This document shows positions 52,551 through 61,894 of a stretch of 64,000 nucleotides of DNA, in pieces. Every line of letters starts with the position of its first letter. Position 1 is the stretch's first letter. This DNA comes from an uncultured Clostridia bacterium (GTDB lineage: Bacteria > Bacillota > Clostridia > TANB77 > CAG-508): assembly GCA_934177725.1 (NCBI GenBank), contig CAKPPO010000001.1:1-64000 (forward strand), read 5' to 3'. The notes below the pieces were generated by a model. The model saw nothing but the letters and a program-made list of their open reading frames with translations, had not been told where the DNA came from and did not search any database. The translations under genes were made by a program, and so were the position numbers.

Positions 52551-54197
52551 ATGAAAGTTACTTATAAAAATATAGAAATTGAAATAGAAAACAAGAATGC
52601 AACAGTTATAGAAGCTTTTAAAGAGGCTATAGAAGAAAAAGAAAATATCATAGCATGTATGGTTAATAATGAAGTAAAGCCATTAAATTATGTGTTAAAA
52701 GAAAATGATGAAATTGAATTGCTAAATACATCTACAAGAGACGGAGCACGCACATATACAAGAGGACTTTTATTTATTATGGCAATGGCTTTTGAGGAGT
52801 TATATCCACAAACAAAATTAACAGTAAATTTTCAATTATCAAGCAGTATGTATTGTGAAACAGAACAAGATGTAATTATTACTGAAGAAATGATAAAAAA
52901 AGTAAAAACTAAAATGCTAGAAATAATAAACAAAAATTTACCTATAAAAAAGGTACAAATGTCCAAAGAAGAGGCTAGTAAGTTTATAAAAAAGGAAAAC
53001 ACAGAAATAGGAGAAATACAATTAGAAAATAAAGATAAAAAAGAAGTATCATTATATTTTTGTGAAGAATATTACAATTATTTTTATGGAGTTATGCCAA
53101 TCTCTACGGGATATATAAACTTGTTCGATATTATGAAATATCATGACGGATTTTTAATTCGTTATCCAAGTAAAAACAAGCCAAATGAAATAAAACCATA
53201 TCAAGAGGGTAAAAAACTTTTAGCAACACTAGAGGAATACGACGATATATATAGAATTTTAGGAATTGCTACATTGAGCCAATTAAATGAAAAAATTAGA
53301 AATGGGGAAGCAAAAGATATTATTTTACTTTCAGAAGCATTGCATGAGAAAAAAATAGCAAGTATAGCAGACAAGATAATAGAAGATAGAAAGAAAAGAG
53401 TAATACTAATAGCAGGCCCATCTTCTTCAGGAAAAACAACATTTGCTAAAAGGTTAGGAATACAACTAAAACTAAATGGACTAAAACCAAAAACAATATC
53501 TGTAGACAATTATTTTGTAGAACGTGAAGAAACACCAAAAGATGAATTTGGAAACTATAATTTTGAAGCATTAGAAGCGGTAGATTTAAAATTATTAAAT
53601 AAACATTTAGTAAAACTATTAAATGGTGAAGAAATAGAAGTTCCAACATTTGACTTTAAAAAAGGAACAAAATATTATACAGGAAAAACAATGAAACTAG
53701 AAGAAGACGAAGTACTTATAATGGAGGGGATACACTGCTTAAATGATGAACTAACACCAGCAATAGATAAAAAACAAAAATTCAAAATATATATTAGTGC
53801 TTTAACAGTATTAAATATAGATTATTACAATAGAATTTCAACAACAGACACAAGAATAATAAGAAGAACAGTTAGAGATAGTCAATTTAGAGGATATGAT
53901 GCCTTAAGAACATTATCTTCTTGGTATTCTATATCAGCAGGGGAAGAAAAATATATATTCCCATTCCAAGAAGATGCAGATGTAATGTTTAACACATCAC
54001 TTATATATGAGATAAATGCATTGAAAAAATATGCATTGCCTCTATTTAGCCAAATAGGAAAAGAAGAGAAAGAATACGCAGAAGCAAAAAGGTTAACTGA
54101 ATTTTTAAAATACTTTGAGCAAATAGATATAGAGGACATTCCTAAAAATTCTTTATTAAGAGAATTCATAGGGGGAGGCATCTTCAATTACGACTAA
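52551..54197 (+). CDS. TGS-domain uridine kinase-like protein
   Basis: A 548-residue fusion. An N-terminal TGS-like domain (1-60, VIEAFKEAI and NEVKPLNYVLKENDEIELL) and a threonyl-tRNA-synthetase-like second domain (about 75-190) precede a phosphoribulokinase/uridine-kinase P-loop domain (from ~280; LIAGPSSSGKTTFAKRLG, ISVDNYFVEREETPKDEFG, LIMEGIHCLN). The same architecture is known in Clostridia and is annotated as nucleoside kinase. It probably phosphorylates a nucleoside, but the TGS portion suggests an RNA- or ligand-binding regulatory input. Its stop overlaps a repeat. Confidence 0.9.
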   Translation: MKVTYKNIEIEIENKNATVIEAFKEAIEEKENIIACMVNNEVKPLNYVLKENDEIELLNTSTRDGARTYTRGLLFIMAMAFEELYPQTKLTVNFQLSSSMYCETEQDVIITEEMIKKVKTKMLEIINKNLPIKKVQMSKEEASKFIKKENTEIGEIQLENKDKKEVSLYFCEEYYNYFYGVMPISTGYINLFDIMKYHDGFLIRYPSKNKPNEIKPYQEGKKLLATLEEYDDIYRILGIATLSQLNEKIRNGEAKDIILLSEALHEKKIASIADKIIEDRKKRVILIAGPSSSGKTTFAKRLGIQLKLNGLKPKTISVDNYFVEREETPKDEFGNYNFEALEAVDLKLLNKHLVKLLNGEEIEVPTFDFKKGTKYYTGKTMKLEEDEVLIMEGIHCLNDELTPAIDKKQKFKIYISALTVLNIDYYNRISTTDTRIIRRTVRDSQFRGYDALRTLSSWYSISAGEEKYIFPFQEDADVMFNTSLIYEINALKKYALPLFSQIGKEEKEYAEAKRLTEFLKYFEQIDIEDIPKNSLLREFIGGGIFNYD

Positions 54198-54231
54198 AAG
54201 GACATTTGGGGACGGGTCACTTTTGTCCTTT
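54197..54231 (+). repeat. GGGGACGGGTCAC repeat after the kinase gene
   Basis: The same 34-base unit as at 29722-29756, on the same strand as the gene it follows. It starts within the TAA stop (54195-54197). Confidence 0.9.
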
Positions 54232-54283
54232 GTCTCTTGCACATACAATTTATGTTATAGATAGTGCAAAGAAAGGAAAATAG

Positions 54284-54592
54284 ATGGAAAGAAAATTTAC
54301 TGAAATAGATGAAGAATTTGTTTGTGAAAATTGTGGTAAAAAAGTGCCACCATTAGGCTACTCTTGTAGAAATCATTGCCCACATTGTTTGCATTCAAAA
54401 CATGTAGATATAAACCCAGGAGATAGAGCAGAAGAATGCCATGGAATATTAGAGCCAATTGGACTAGAAATAGATAGTAAAAAAGGATATGTAATAATAT
54501 TTAAATGTAAGAAATGTGGAAAAATTAGAAAAAACAAAGCCGCCAAAGATGACAATATGGATTTAATAATAAGTTTAAGTGCAAAACATTAA
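54284..54592 (+). CDS. RNHCP-domain zinc protein
   Basis: A 102-residue protein matching the RNHCP family. Paired Cys motifs CENCGKK and CRNHCPHCLHSKH, then C-terminal CKKCGK, supply zinc ligands. The name-giving RNHCP residues are present. The family is small and poorly characterised; a zinc-dependent nucleic-acid or structural role is likely. AAAGGAAAAT precedes the ATG. Confidence 0.88.
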   Translation: MERKFTEIDEEFVCENCGKKVPPLGYSCRNHCPHCLHSKHVDINPGDRAEECHGILEPIGLEIDSKKGYVIIFKCKKCGKIRKNKAAKDDNMDLIISLSAKH

Positions 54593-54622
54593 ACTATTAG
54601 TGACAGGTCGATTTAGTTTAGT

Positions 54623-54918
54623 AAGGACATTTGGGGACGGGTCACTTTTGTCCTTTACATAAAATGCATAATTTAATGAAAATAAAAACATATTAATTTG
54701 AAAAAAAGCGCATTGAAAGTAAGTAAGCTAGAAATTATTAAGAAATTTGTGGAAAGAGTTCATTTCTAATGGAAGGGTGCCACAAATTTCGCTTATAATT
54801 TCTGTGCAACTTAGCTTGAACGAGCATTTTTTGAAAATTCATATGTTTTTATTATATTAGTATGCAAATAACAATATTATGTAAAGGACAAAAGTGACCC
54901 GTCCCCAAATGTCCTTTT
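54623..54918. mobile_element. 296-base fold-back element with GGGGACGGGTCAC termini
   Basis: Perfect 34-base inverted termini (54623-54656 and the reverse complement at 54883-54918). Inward, the two halves keep pairing imperfectly: ATAAAAACATAT near 54680-54696 with its complement near 54840-54856, and AAATTTGTGG (about 54744-54753) with CCACAAATTT (about 54780-54789). The apical loop contains TTCATTTCTAATGG. No ORF. This looks like a non-autonomous MITE, and its RNA would fold into one long hairpin. It ends inside the stop of the U32 gene. Confidence 0.85.
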
Positions 54919-57446
54919 TATATTTCTCTATTTAAATTTCCGTTTGTGTAGTCTTTGCCCTCTAGTCTACCACCAGAAAGAACAGTATTTACAATATTAT
55001 TTATATTATCTATAGTTTCATCTAGTAAGTCTATACGATAAGAAGAAACATTAGCAAAGTCTTTTGCACAAATAGAAGTTATTTTACTATTATAAAGTGT
55101 GCTAACAGTTTGAATGCTATCTGGAAGAATAGGAAATAAGAATCCTAATCTATCTTTTAAATAGTATTTTGTATTATTTTTGCATTGTGTGCCACATGTA
55201 GGATAACATTTATTAGTTTTTCCAAGTAAACAATAATTCATACTCATTAATGGAGTTCTGCCATATACAATCAACTCTTGTTCTACACTAGAATTATTTA
55301 ATATATCATCTATTGTAGATTTATCTAATTCAGGTGAAATTGTTAATTTATTAATTCCAATATTTTTCCATTCTTGTATATTCTTATTGTTGTAAATATT
55401 AAGAGTATAATTACCAATAAATTTAAACCTATCTTTATATTTATTTTTCATTTGATAAATAAAATCACCATTTGAAATGTTTGAAACAACAAAGCCAGAG
55501 ACCTTAAAGGTTTCAATAGAATTATCTATAACATTTTGAAGCAAATTAGTATAGTTTGATTTGATAATTGTAGGCAAATAAATATAAGCGTTAAAGTTCT
55601 CGCAAATGTTTTTAATAATATTTTCATATTTTTTGTTTCCAAAGTATCTTAATGGAATATATACATTATCTACATTTTTAAGGTCATTGTAATTTTTGTT
55701 TTCATCTAATATGTTTAATAAAACAGAAATTTCTTTTTTGCTATTTGAATTAGTTACAATATCATTTGAAATACTGCAAGAGACATTAGCTCCTTCAGAA
55801 TCATTATCTTTGTCACTTATTGTTTCATTTGAATTAAGAGAAGTAGGGGAATTTCTTAAAATTCTACTATTTGCAATTAATAAAATTTCATCTAAAGCAT
55901 TTCTTCTTAACTCATTTAGAATTTTTATAGATGGTAAAAATAAGTTATCATCTAATATCACGTCAATATCTTTAAACGTGAAAATAGTATCTTTTGTTTT
56001 ATTAAGTTGAGATATAACTCTATCTTTATCTAAAGGTTGTGATTTAGCTTCAACAGGTAAAGTATCTGAAGATAATGAAACACTAATATTATCAAAAAGA
56101 GGGTTAGTATTTGAAAGAGTGCTAACATTAAGTAAAACTGGTGAATTCTTTTTTAATGTAATACAAGCAGTTAAATCTAATTTTTTATGTTCTTCTTGAT
56201 AAGATGAATATGCAAAAGTAGAAAGCTCTTTACTATTAGTTTTATAAACCTTATCTCCAATATGTAAATTTCCTTTCATTCTACCAACTTCAACAAGTTG
56301 CTTTTTAAAACCAGTGGTAATATTTTTGTTTTTTATCATAAGCTCAGAAACAGTATATTTTGTAGATTCCTTTTCAAATTCAATAGTATCACCAATAGAA
56401 ATATCATCTGTCAAATTGATGAAAACATGACCTTTATTAGGTTTTAGGTTTGCAATGTTTCCAATATAAATGCCCATATTATTTGGTTTTTCTGGAAATA
56501 CTAAAGATGTATTTGCTTTGGAGTCTAAATGTCCATTAGAAAATCCACCACGATTAAATACTTGCATCAAATCTTTTACATCTTTTTTATCAATTACATA
56601 AGGTTTGTTAGATAAAGCTAAATCAATATATTTTCTATAAATACGAGTAACTGTAGCAACATATTCAGGAGTTTTCATTCTTCCTTCAATTTTGAAACAC
56701 ATAACTCCAGCATCAATCAATTTAGGTAAAAATTCTAAACCGCATAAATCTTTAGTGCTAAGTAAATATCCTTTGGAAGCAATAGGAACGCTTCTTTTTG
56801 CTTCATCTGTCCCTTTTGTTTCACATGTTCCTAACAATTCATAAGGAAGTCTACATGGACCGGCACATTTGCCACGATTTCCAGATCTTGCACCTATCAT
56901 ACTTGAAAATAGGCATTGACCAGAATATGATATGCAAAGAGCACCATGTATAAATGTTTCTATTTCTATATTTGTATTTGCACATATATATTGTATTTCT
57001 TCTAAAGATAATTCCCTTGATAAAACTACTCTTTTAAAACCTAACTTTTGTGCTTCTAGTGCACCTTCTAAGTTATGGATTGTCATTTGAGTACTAGCAT
57101 GTATAGGTATAGGTAGGTCTGGGAAGTTTTTTATTAAAAAACGTGCTAAACCTAAATCTTGTACAATTATTGCATCTATACCAAATTCATAAGCCTTTTT
57201 AGCTAAAAGAACTGCATCTTCAAATTCAGTATCTTTTATTAAAGTGTTTAGTGTTAGGTGGGTATTAACACTTCTTAATTTTGCATAAGAAATAGCTTCT
57301 TTTAAGTTAGTTAAATCAAAATTTGTTGCAGAAGCTCTAGCATTAAAATTTGCTGCACCAAAATATACGCTATCCGCACCGTTTTGAACAGCAGCTTTTA
57401 AACATTCAAAATCTCCAACAGGAGAAAGTAATTCTATTTTTTTCAT
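54918..57446 (-). CDS. U32-family peptidase / RlhA-like protein
   Basis: An 842-residue protein. The N-terminal about 320 residues are the U32 TIM-barrel domain (MKKIELLSPVGDFECLKAAV, DSVYFGAANFNAR, SGQCLFSSMIGARSGNRGKC, then AGPCRLPYE with the Cys cluster that binds an Fe-S centre in RlhA/YhbU relatives). CFKIEGRMKTPEYVATVT is another hallmark. A middle domain and a C-terminal DUF3656-type region complete it. E. coli RlhA hydroxylates C2501 of 23S rRNA; others act in tRNA modification. Substrate here uncertain. Isolated on the minus strand. Confidence 0.9.
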   Translation of the reverse strand: MKKIELLSPVGDFECLKAAVQNGADSVYFGAANFNARASATNFDLTNLKEAISYAKLRSVNTHLTLNTLIKDTEFEDAVLLAKKAYEFGIDAIIVQDLGLARFLIKNFPDLPIPIHASTQMTIHNLEGALEAQKLGFKRVVLSRELSLEEIQYICANTNIEIETFIHGALCISYSGQCLFSSMIGARSGNRGKCAGPCRLPYELLGTCETKGTDEAKRSVPIASKGYLLSTKDLCGLEFLPKLIDAGVMCFKIEGRMKTPEYVATVTRIYRKYIDLALSNKPYVIDKKDVKDLMQVFNRGGFSNGHLDSKANTSLVFPEKPNNMGIYIGNIANLKPNKGHVFINLTDDISIGDTIEFEKESTKYTVSELMIKNKNITTGFKKQLVEVGRMKGNLHIGDKVYKTNSKELSTFAYSSYQEEHKKLDLTACITLKKNSPVLLNVSTLSNTNPLFDNISVSLSSDTLPVEAKSQPLDKDRVISQLNKTKDTIFTFKDIDVILDDNLFLPSIKILNELRRNALDEILLIANSRILRNSPTSLNSNETISDKDNDSEGANVSCSISNDIVTNSNSKKEISVLLNILDENKNYNDLKNVDNVYIPLRYFGNKKYENIIKNICENFNAYIYLPTIIKSNYTNLLQNVIDNSIETFKVSGFVVSNISNGDFIYQMKNKYKDRFKFIGNYTLNIYNNKNIQEWKNIGINKLTISPELDKSTIDDILNNSSVEQELIVYGRTPLMSMNYCLLGKTNKCYPTCGTQCKNNTKYYLKDRLGFLFPILPDSIQTVSTLYNSKITSICAKDFANVSSYRIDLLDETIDNINNIVNTVLSGGRLEGKDYTNGNLNREI

Positions 57447-57555
57447 AAATAAGCCAGTCCTTTCTTTGAAAAATATTATAACACTAAATTATTAGTAACA
57501 CAATAAACAAAAACACATATTATATTATATAAAGAAAAAAGAGGAGGGAAAGAAG

Positions 57556-57732
57556 ATGCAAGACGAAATAAGAAATTGTGGTTGTAACAGCGGATGTGGT
57601 TGCAATAATGGCGGATTTTTAAATGGATTATTTGGAGGATGTGGCTGCGGAGATAGCGAAATATTATTCTTTATAATTATATTCTTATTACTATTCACAA
57701 ACTTTGGATGTGGATGTGGCAGAGGCTGCTAA
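57556..57732 (+). CDS. Cys/Gly-rich single-helix micro-protein
   Basis: A 58-residue protein too short for standard ORF cut-offs. It has GAGGAGG upstream and the following layout: N-terminal CGC-rich stretch (RNCGCNSGCGCNNGG), a GGCGCGDSE link, a hydrophobic helix (ILFFIIIFLLLF) and a terminal FGCGCGRGC. The Cys/Gly pairs with one membrane helix resemble small sporulation and coat-associated proteins of clostridia (YjcZ-like). A downstream hairpin (57760-57821) fits an independent transcript. Confidence 0.65.
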   Translation: MQDEIRNCGCNSGCGCNNGGFLNGLFGGCGCGDSEILFFIIIFLLLFTNFGCGCGRGC

Positions 57733-57759
57733 TAAGCTTAAATAAAACATATTAAGAAA

Positions 57760-57821
57760 AAGATGTCTTTAGACGAAATGGATTATAAATTTATTTCGCA
57801 TAAGACATCTTATTTATTTTT
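57760..57821 (+). terminator. Hairpin after the micro-protein gene
   Basis: AAGATGTCTT pairs with AAGACATCTT and an inner CGAAAT pairs with ATTTCG, with T-rich sequence following. Confidence 0.7.
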
Positions 57822-57887
57822 TTATATTCTATAAAATAACAGAAATGTTACTAAAATATTACATTTTTATTAGTTTCAGGAAATTTA

Positions 57888-57916
57888 TTGACGTTATTTA
57901 TGCCTAATGATATAAT
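57888..57916 (+). promoter_or_regulatory. Promoter of the glucosaminidase operon
   Basis: TTGACG (57888-57893), 17-base spacer, TATAAT (57911-57916). The transcript would start near 57923, after the ATG at 57917, which supports the TTG start at 57980. Confidence 0.75.
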
Positions 57917-57979
57917 TTGTTCGACGAAAAATGTAGAAAAACTAAAGAAATAGCAAGATATGCTAAGGAGGAAATTAAA

Positions 57980-60199
57980 TTGATTACCGATATATATAAA
58001 ACTACTAAACATAGGGTTTCAAAGCTAGTATTTATACTTATAATACTAACTTTTATATCTTATGTTTTTTTAGGAGTTATAAATCAAAATGTAATATTTG
58101 CAGCACAGACAAGAGAAAGTTATTCAAGCAAAATTAATAATTACCCAGGTTATAAGGAATTAATAGATAATTTAAAAAAATCTCATCCAAATTGGAATTT
58201 TACAATATTTTATACAGGATTAGATTGGAGCCAAGTAATAAAAAATGAGACAACAGCATGTCATGGAAGAAATGTTGTGCCAGCAAGCAGACCAAGTTCA
58301 TGGAAATGTAGTGTATGTGGTGAAACACCACGTGGAGGAACTTCTTGGAGATGTGCATCAGAGGCAGCAGTTTCATATTATATGGACCCAAGAAATTGGT
58401 TAAATGACACATATATATTTGAATTTGAAAATTTATCTTATAATGGTGAAATTCAAACTATAGATGGTGTAAAAAAGATTATAGCAGACATGGGATATAT
58501 GCAAGGAGATACAATAAAATATACAACAACAGCTGGAACAACAGCTACAATAAATAAATCTTATGCACAAGTTATTATGGAGGCAGCAAGTGAAGCTGGA
58601 ATAAGCCCATATCACTTAGCTTCTAGACTTCGTCAAGAACAAGGTGGAGGTTCAAGACCTGGTTCTACAGCAACAGGTACATATAGTGGATATGTTGGAT
58701 ATTACAATTATTTAAATATTAAAGCTTCTGGTTCAACAGATGCACAAGTTATAGCAAATGGATTACAACATGCTCAAAAAAACGGATGGACGAATCCAGA
58801 AATTTCTATAAAAGAAGGAACAAAAGTATTAGCTAAAAATTATATAAATGATGGACAAGATACATTATATTTACAAAAATTTGACGTAGACAATTCAGAT
58901 GGAACATTATATTATTTCCAATATATGCAAAATGCATCAGCATCTGTAACAGAAGGGGCTAAAGTAAGAAGTACTTACGAAAGCTTGGGATTAATAGATA
59001 GTTCTATTGAATTTATAATACCTGTATACGAAAATATGCCAGAAACTATATGTAGAGAACCAGTGGCTGCTGGAATTGTAACTCAAAACGTTAAGGTAAG
59101 AGGAACAAATGTAAATGTAAGAAATGGTGCAAGTACTTCTTCAAGTATTATTCATGTTGTAAATACAGGCGACACTCTTCTTAGAATAGAAATGGCAACT
59201 AATTCTACAAACGGTATTTACTGGGATAAAATAGTTTTACCAGATGGAAGAAAAGGCTATATTTCACGTGCTTATTTAGTTGAAATAGCAGATGTAACAA
59301 ATTGTAATGATACAGTAATTGCTAATACATCAGTCAATTTAAGAAATGGACCAGGAACATCTTCGACAACAGTAATTACAACATTAATAAAAGGACAAGT
59401 ACTAACTAGAATCGAAACAAATAAATATAATTTAGATGGATATATATGGGATAGAGTAAAATTATCAGATGGAAGACAAGGATACATAGCACAACAATAT
59501 ATCAGTGAAACAGGTTCAGAGACAGGAAATGATGGAACAGAGAAAAATGAATTAATTAAAGTAATTTGTAATTCAGGACTAAAGGTAAGAGAAGCACCAG
59601 GAACAAATCAAAAAGTTCTAACTTATCTAGATAAGAATGATGTATTAACAAGGACTCAAGCTGGAGCATCAAATGCTAATGGATACACATGGGATAAAGT
59701 AGTAACCTCAGATGGTATAGAGGGGTATATAGCAAGAGGAGATTCTAAAGAACAATATATACAAGTAGTAAATTCTAATAATTCAAACTCAAATCCTAGT
59801 ACACCAACAACAAAAAATGATAAATTTAAATTAGAAGATTCAAATTTGATCTGTGAGCCAGATACAAGTGTTGAAACAATTAAAGAAAAATATACAAATA
59901 AAGGTATTGTTGTAAAAGACTCAAGTGGAAAAGCAGTTTCATCAGGAAATGTCGGAACAGGATATACTATAACAATAGATAATAAAACATACACAGTAGT
60001 AAAAATGGGAGATATTAATGGAGATGGAAAAATAACACCAGCCGATGCAACGATGATATTAAGAACATATGTAGGAATAAACAAATTAAATGATATACAG
60101 ACAATAGCTACAGACATTAATAAAGATAAAAAAATGACACCAGCAGACTCTACTGTAATATTAAGAGCTTATGTTGGACTTGAACAGATCCAATTATAA
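57980..60199 (+). CDS. Secreted GH73-like glucosaminidase with SH3b repeats and dockerin
   Basis: A 739-residue secreted cell-wall hydrolase. The start is TTG at 57980, eight bases after AAGGAGG. A membrane/signal helix (about 15-42, ending FAAQ) comes first. The glucosaminidase-type domain follows (about 50-345; GLDWSQVI, DPRNWLND, and SPYHLASRLRQEQGGG with the candidate catalytic Glu). Three bacterial SH3 domains occupy about 365-610 (NVRNGASTSSS, NLRNGPGTSSTT, KVREAPGTNQK). A linker and a dockerin-like pair of calcium loops at the C-terminus (GDINGDGKITPADATMILRT and TDINKDKKMTPADSTVILRA) end it. The dockerin points to a cohesin partner, found in the next gene, four codons-free bases apart. 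Confidence 0.85.
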   Translation: MITDIYKTTKHRVSKLVFILIILTFISYVFLGVINQNVIFAAQTRESYSSKINNYPGYKELIDNLKKSHPNWNFTIFYTGLDWSQVIKNETTACHGRNVVPASRPSSWKCSVCGETPRGGTSWRCASEAAVSYYMDPRNWLNDTYIFEFENLSYNGEIQTIDGVKKIIADMGYMQGDTIKYTTTAGTTATINKSYAQVIMEAASEAGISPYHLASRLRQEQGGGSRPGSTATGTYSGYVGYYNYLNIKASGSTDAQVIANGLQHAQKNGWTNPEISIKEGTKVLAKNYINDGQDTLYLQKFDVDNSDGTLYYFQYMQNASASVTEGAKVRSTYESLGLIDSSIEFIIPVYENMPETICREPVAAGIVTQNVKVRGTNVNVRNGASTSSSIIHVVNTGDTLLRIEMATNSTNGIYWDKIVLPDGRKGYISRAYLVEIADVTNCNDTVIANTSVNLRNGPGTSSTTVITTLIKGQVLTRIETNKYNLDGYIWDRVKLSDGRQGYIAQQYISETGSETGNDGTEKNELIKVICNSGLKVREAPGTNQKVLTYLDKNDVLTRTQAGASNANGYTWDKVVTSDGIEGYIARGDSKEQYIQVVNSNNSNSNPSTPTTKNDKFKLEDSNLICEPDTSVETIKEKYTNKGIVVKDSSGKAVSSGNVGTGYTITIDNKTYTVVKMGDINGDGKITPADATMILRTYVGINKLNDIQTIATDINKDKKMTPADSTVILRAYVGLEQIQL

Positions 60200-60220
60200 A
60201 ATATGAAGGAGAAAAATAGA

Positions 60221-61816
60221 ATGATAAAAAAGATAAAATATATATTATTTATGATTTTATTATTTGCAATTCTAGCATATGGGGATTCTTATGCTAGAAT
60301 TACAACTAACGACCCAAGTGTAAATTCAGGAGAGACAGTAACTATAACGATAAATAGTCAAGAACCAGTAGCATCGGGAGCAGTAAATATAAATTCTAAT
60401 AGTGGACTTACATTTGTAAAAGCAGAAGGGGGAACAGTAAACGGTACATTAGTAGCGTTTGCCGGAACTGATAATAAAACTTCTAATATAGCTAAATATA
60501 CATTTACAGCACCAACAGTAAATACAGATACTACTTATAAAGTAGTATTTGCGTCAAAAGACATGAGCGACAAAGATGGAAATTCAGTAAGTGACTCAAC
60601 AGCGACAGCTACTGTAACAGTAAAAGCAAAACAAACAACACCTACACCTGATCCAGAGCCAACTCCAACACCAGAACCAGAGAAACCAACAGAACCAACT
60701 TTTACAGATACAAACAAAACAATGTATTCTACAGGAAATATCAATTTACGTGCGAGCTGGTCAACAAGCAGTAGTGCAACTTCAATAGAAAAAGGAACAG
60801 AATTAAATGTAACAGGAACATCTAAAGAAAAAGTAAATGGATATGTATGGTATAGAGTATCATACAATGGACAAACAAAATATGTGGCAAGTAGCTTGCT
60901 AACTTCTACTAAACCAGAAGAAAAAACAAAATCTAATAATGCAAACTTAAAATCTTTAGTAGTAGAAAATTATAATATTATACCTGAATTCAGTTCAGAT
61001 GTAACAAATTATACTCTAGATATAACAAAAGATGTTAATGAGCTAGAAATAAAGGCAGAGCCAGAAGACTCAAAAGCAACAGTAACAATTAAAGGTGAAA
61101 AAGAACTGAAAGATGGAGAAAATACAGTAATAATTTCAGTAGATGCAGAAGATGGTACAACAAAATTATATGAAATAAAAGTTACTAAAAAAGAAGGAAC
61201 TGTATTTGGTCTTACATCTTTAAAAATAAAAGATACAAATATTGAATTTAAACCAGATATATATAATTATACTATAAATATAAAGTCTAATATAGATATA
61301 TTAGAAATACAAGCTGTTGCAAGTGAGGAAGATGCAACTGTAGAAATAACAGGCAACGAAGGGCTAAAAGAAGGAGAAAATATTATAACAATTATAGTTT
61401 CTTCTAAAAATGGAGAAAAGAAAGCAACTTATCAAATAAAGGCAACTAAAGAAGCTGTTAAAGAAGAAAGGAACCAAAATGCGCAATCAAATTCTAAAAT
61501 TTACATATATGCTGGTATAGGAGCAGTAGTATTAATTGCTTTAATCATTGTAATAGTATATACAGTAAAACATAGAAAAGAAGATGATGAGGATTCAGAA
61601 AAATTCGAAGGTTTTCCAGATGAATTACCAGAAAAAGACGATAATCTAGAAGAAAATGGTGACGAAAAAACAAGCATAGAATTAGAAGAAAAAAACGAAA
61701 ATCAAGAAGATGAAAAAGAAATAAATAGAAAAAACTATCTTTCAGAGATGAATTTAGAAATAAAAGATGAAGATGATTATGAAAAACCAAGAAAAAGAAA
61801 AGGAAAACATTTTTAA
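60221..61816 (+). CDS. Membrane-anchored cohesin-like/SH3/cadherin-like protein
   Basis: A 531-residue surface protein. A signal helix (1-25) precedes a beta-sandwich of cohesin type (about 25-140; DPSVNSGETVTITINSQEP, and SGLTFVKAEGGTVNGTLVAF). A Pro/Thr linker, an SH3b domain (about 165-225, NINLRASWSTSSSATSIEKG) and two cadherin-like b-sandwich repeats (about 245-410; each with LKSL/LTSLKI and NYTLDI/NYTINI) follow. A membrane helix (about 432-453) and an acidic then basic cytoplasmic tail end it. I used the ATG at 60221, nine bases after AAGGAG. It lies 21 bases after the dockerin enzyme and is the likely scaffold for it. Cohesin identity is by fold pattern and needs a profile search. Confidence 0.65.
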   Translation: MIKKIKYILFMILLFAILAYGDSYARITTNDPSVNSGETVTITINSQEPVASGAVNINSNSGLTFVKAEGGTVNGTLVAFAGTDNKTSNIAKYTFTAPTVNTDTTYKVVFASKDMSDKDGNSVSDSTATATVTVKAKQTTPTPDPEPTPTPEPEKPTEPTFTDTNKTMYSTGNINLRASWSTSSSATSIEKGTELNVTGTSKEKVNGYVWYRVSYNGQTKYVASSLLTSTKPEEKTKSNNANLKSLVVENYNIIPEFSSDVTNYTLDITKDVNELEIKAEPEDSKATVTIKGEKELKDGENTVIISVDAEDGTTKLYEIKVTKKEGTVFGLTSLKIKDTNIEFKPDIYNYTINIKSNIDILEIQAVASEEDATVEITGNEGLKEGENIITIIVSSKNGEKKATYQIKATKEAVKEERNQNAQSNSKIYIYAGIGAVVLIALIIVIVYTVKHRKEDDEDSEKFEGFPDELPEKDDNLEENGDEKTSIELEEKNENQEDEKEINRKNYLSEMNLEIKDEDDYEKPRKRKGKHF

Positions 61817-61853
61817 AAATTAAGAAAGAATTAAATATTCTTAAAAGTAAAAG

Positions 61854-61883
61854 CAAAAAAATCCAGAAATTCTGGATTTTTTT
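61854..61883. terminator. Bidirectional terminator
   Basis: AAAAAAATCCAGAA and TTCTGGATTTTTTT are perfect complements around a single A, with A and T runs on each side. It serves the cohesin-like gene and the convergent VanW gene. Confidence 0.9.
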
Positions 61884-61894
61884 GTTTTTACTTT

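Noticed and set aside
57917..57979. ATG start of the glucosaminidase at 57917
   Set aside because: It lies upstream of the predicted transcription start; AAGGAGG directs the TTG at 57980.
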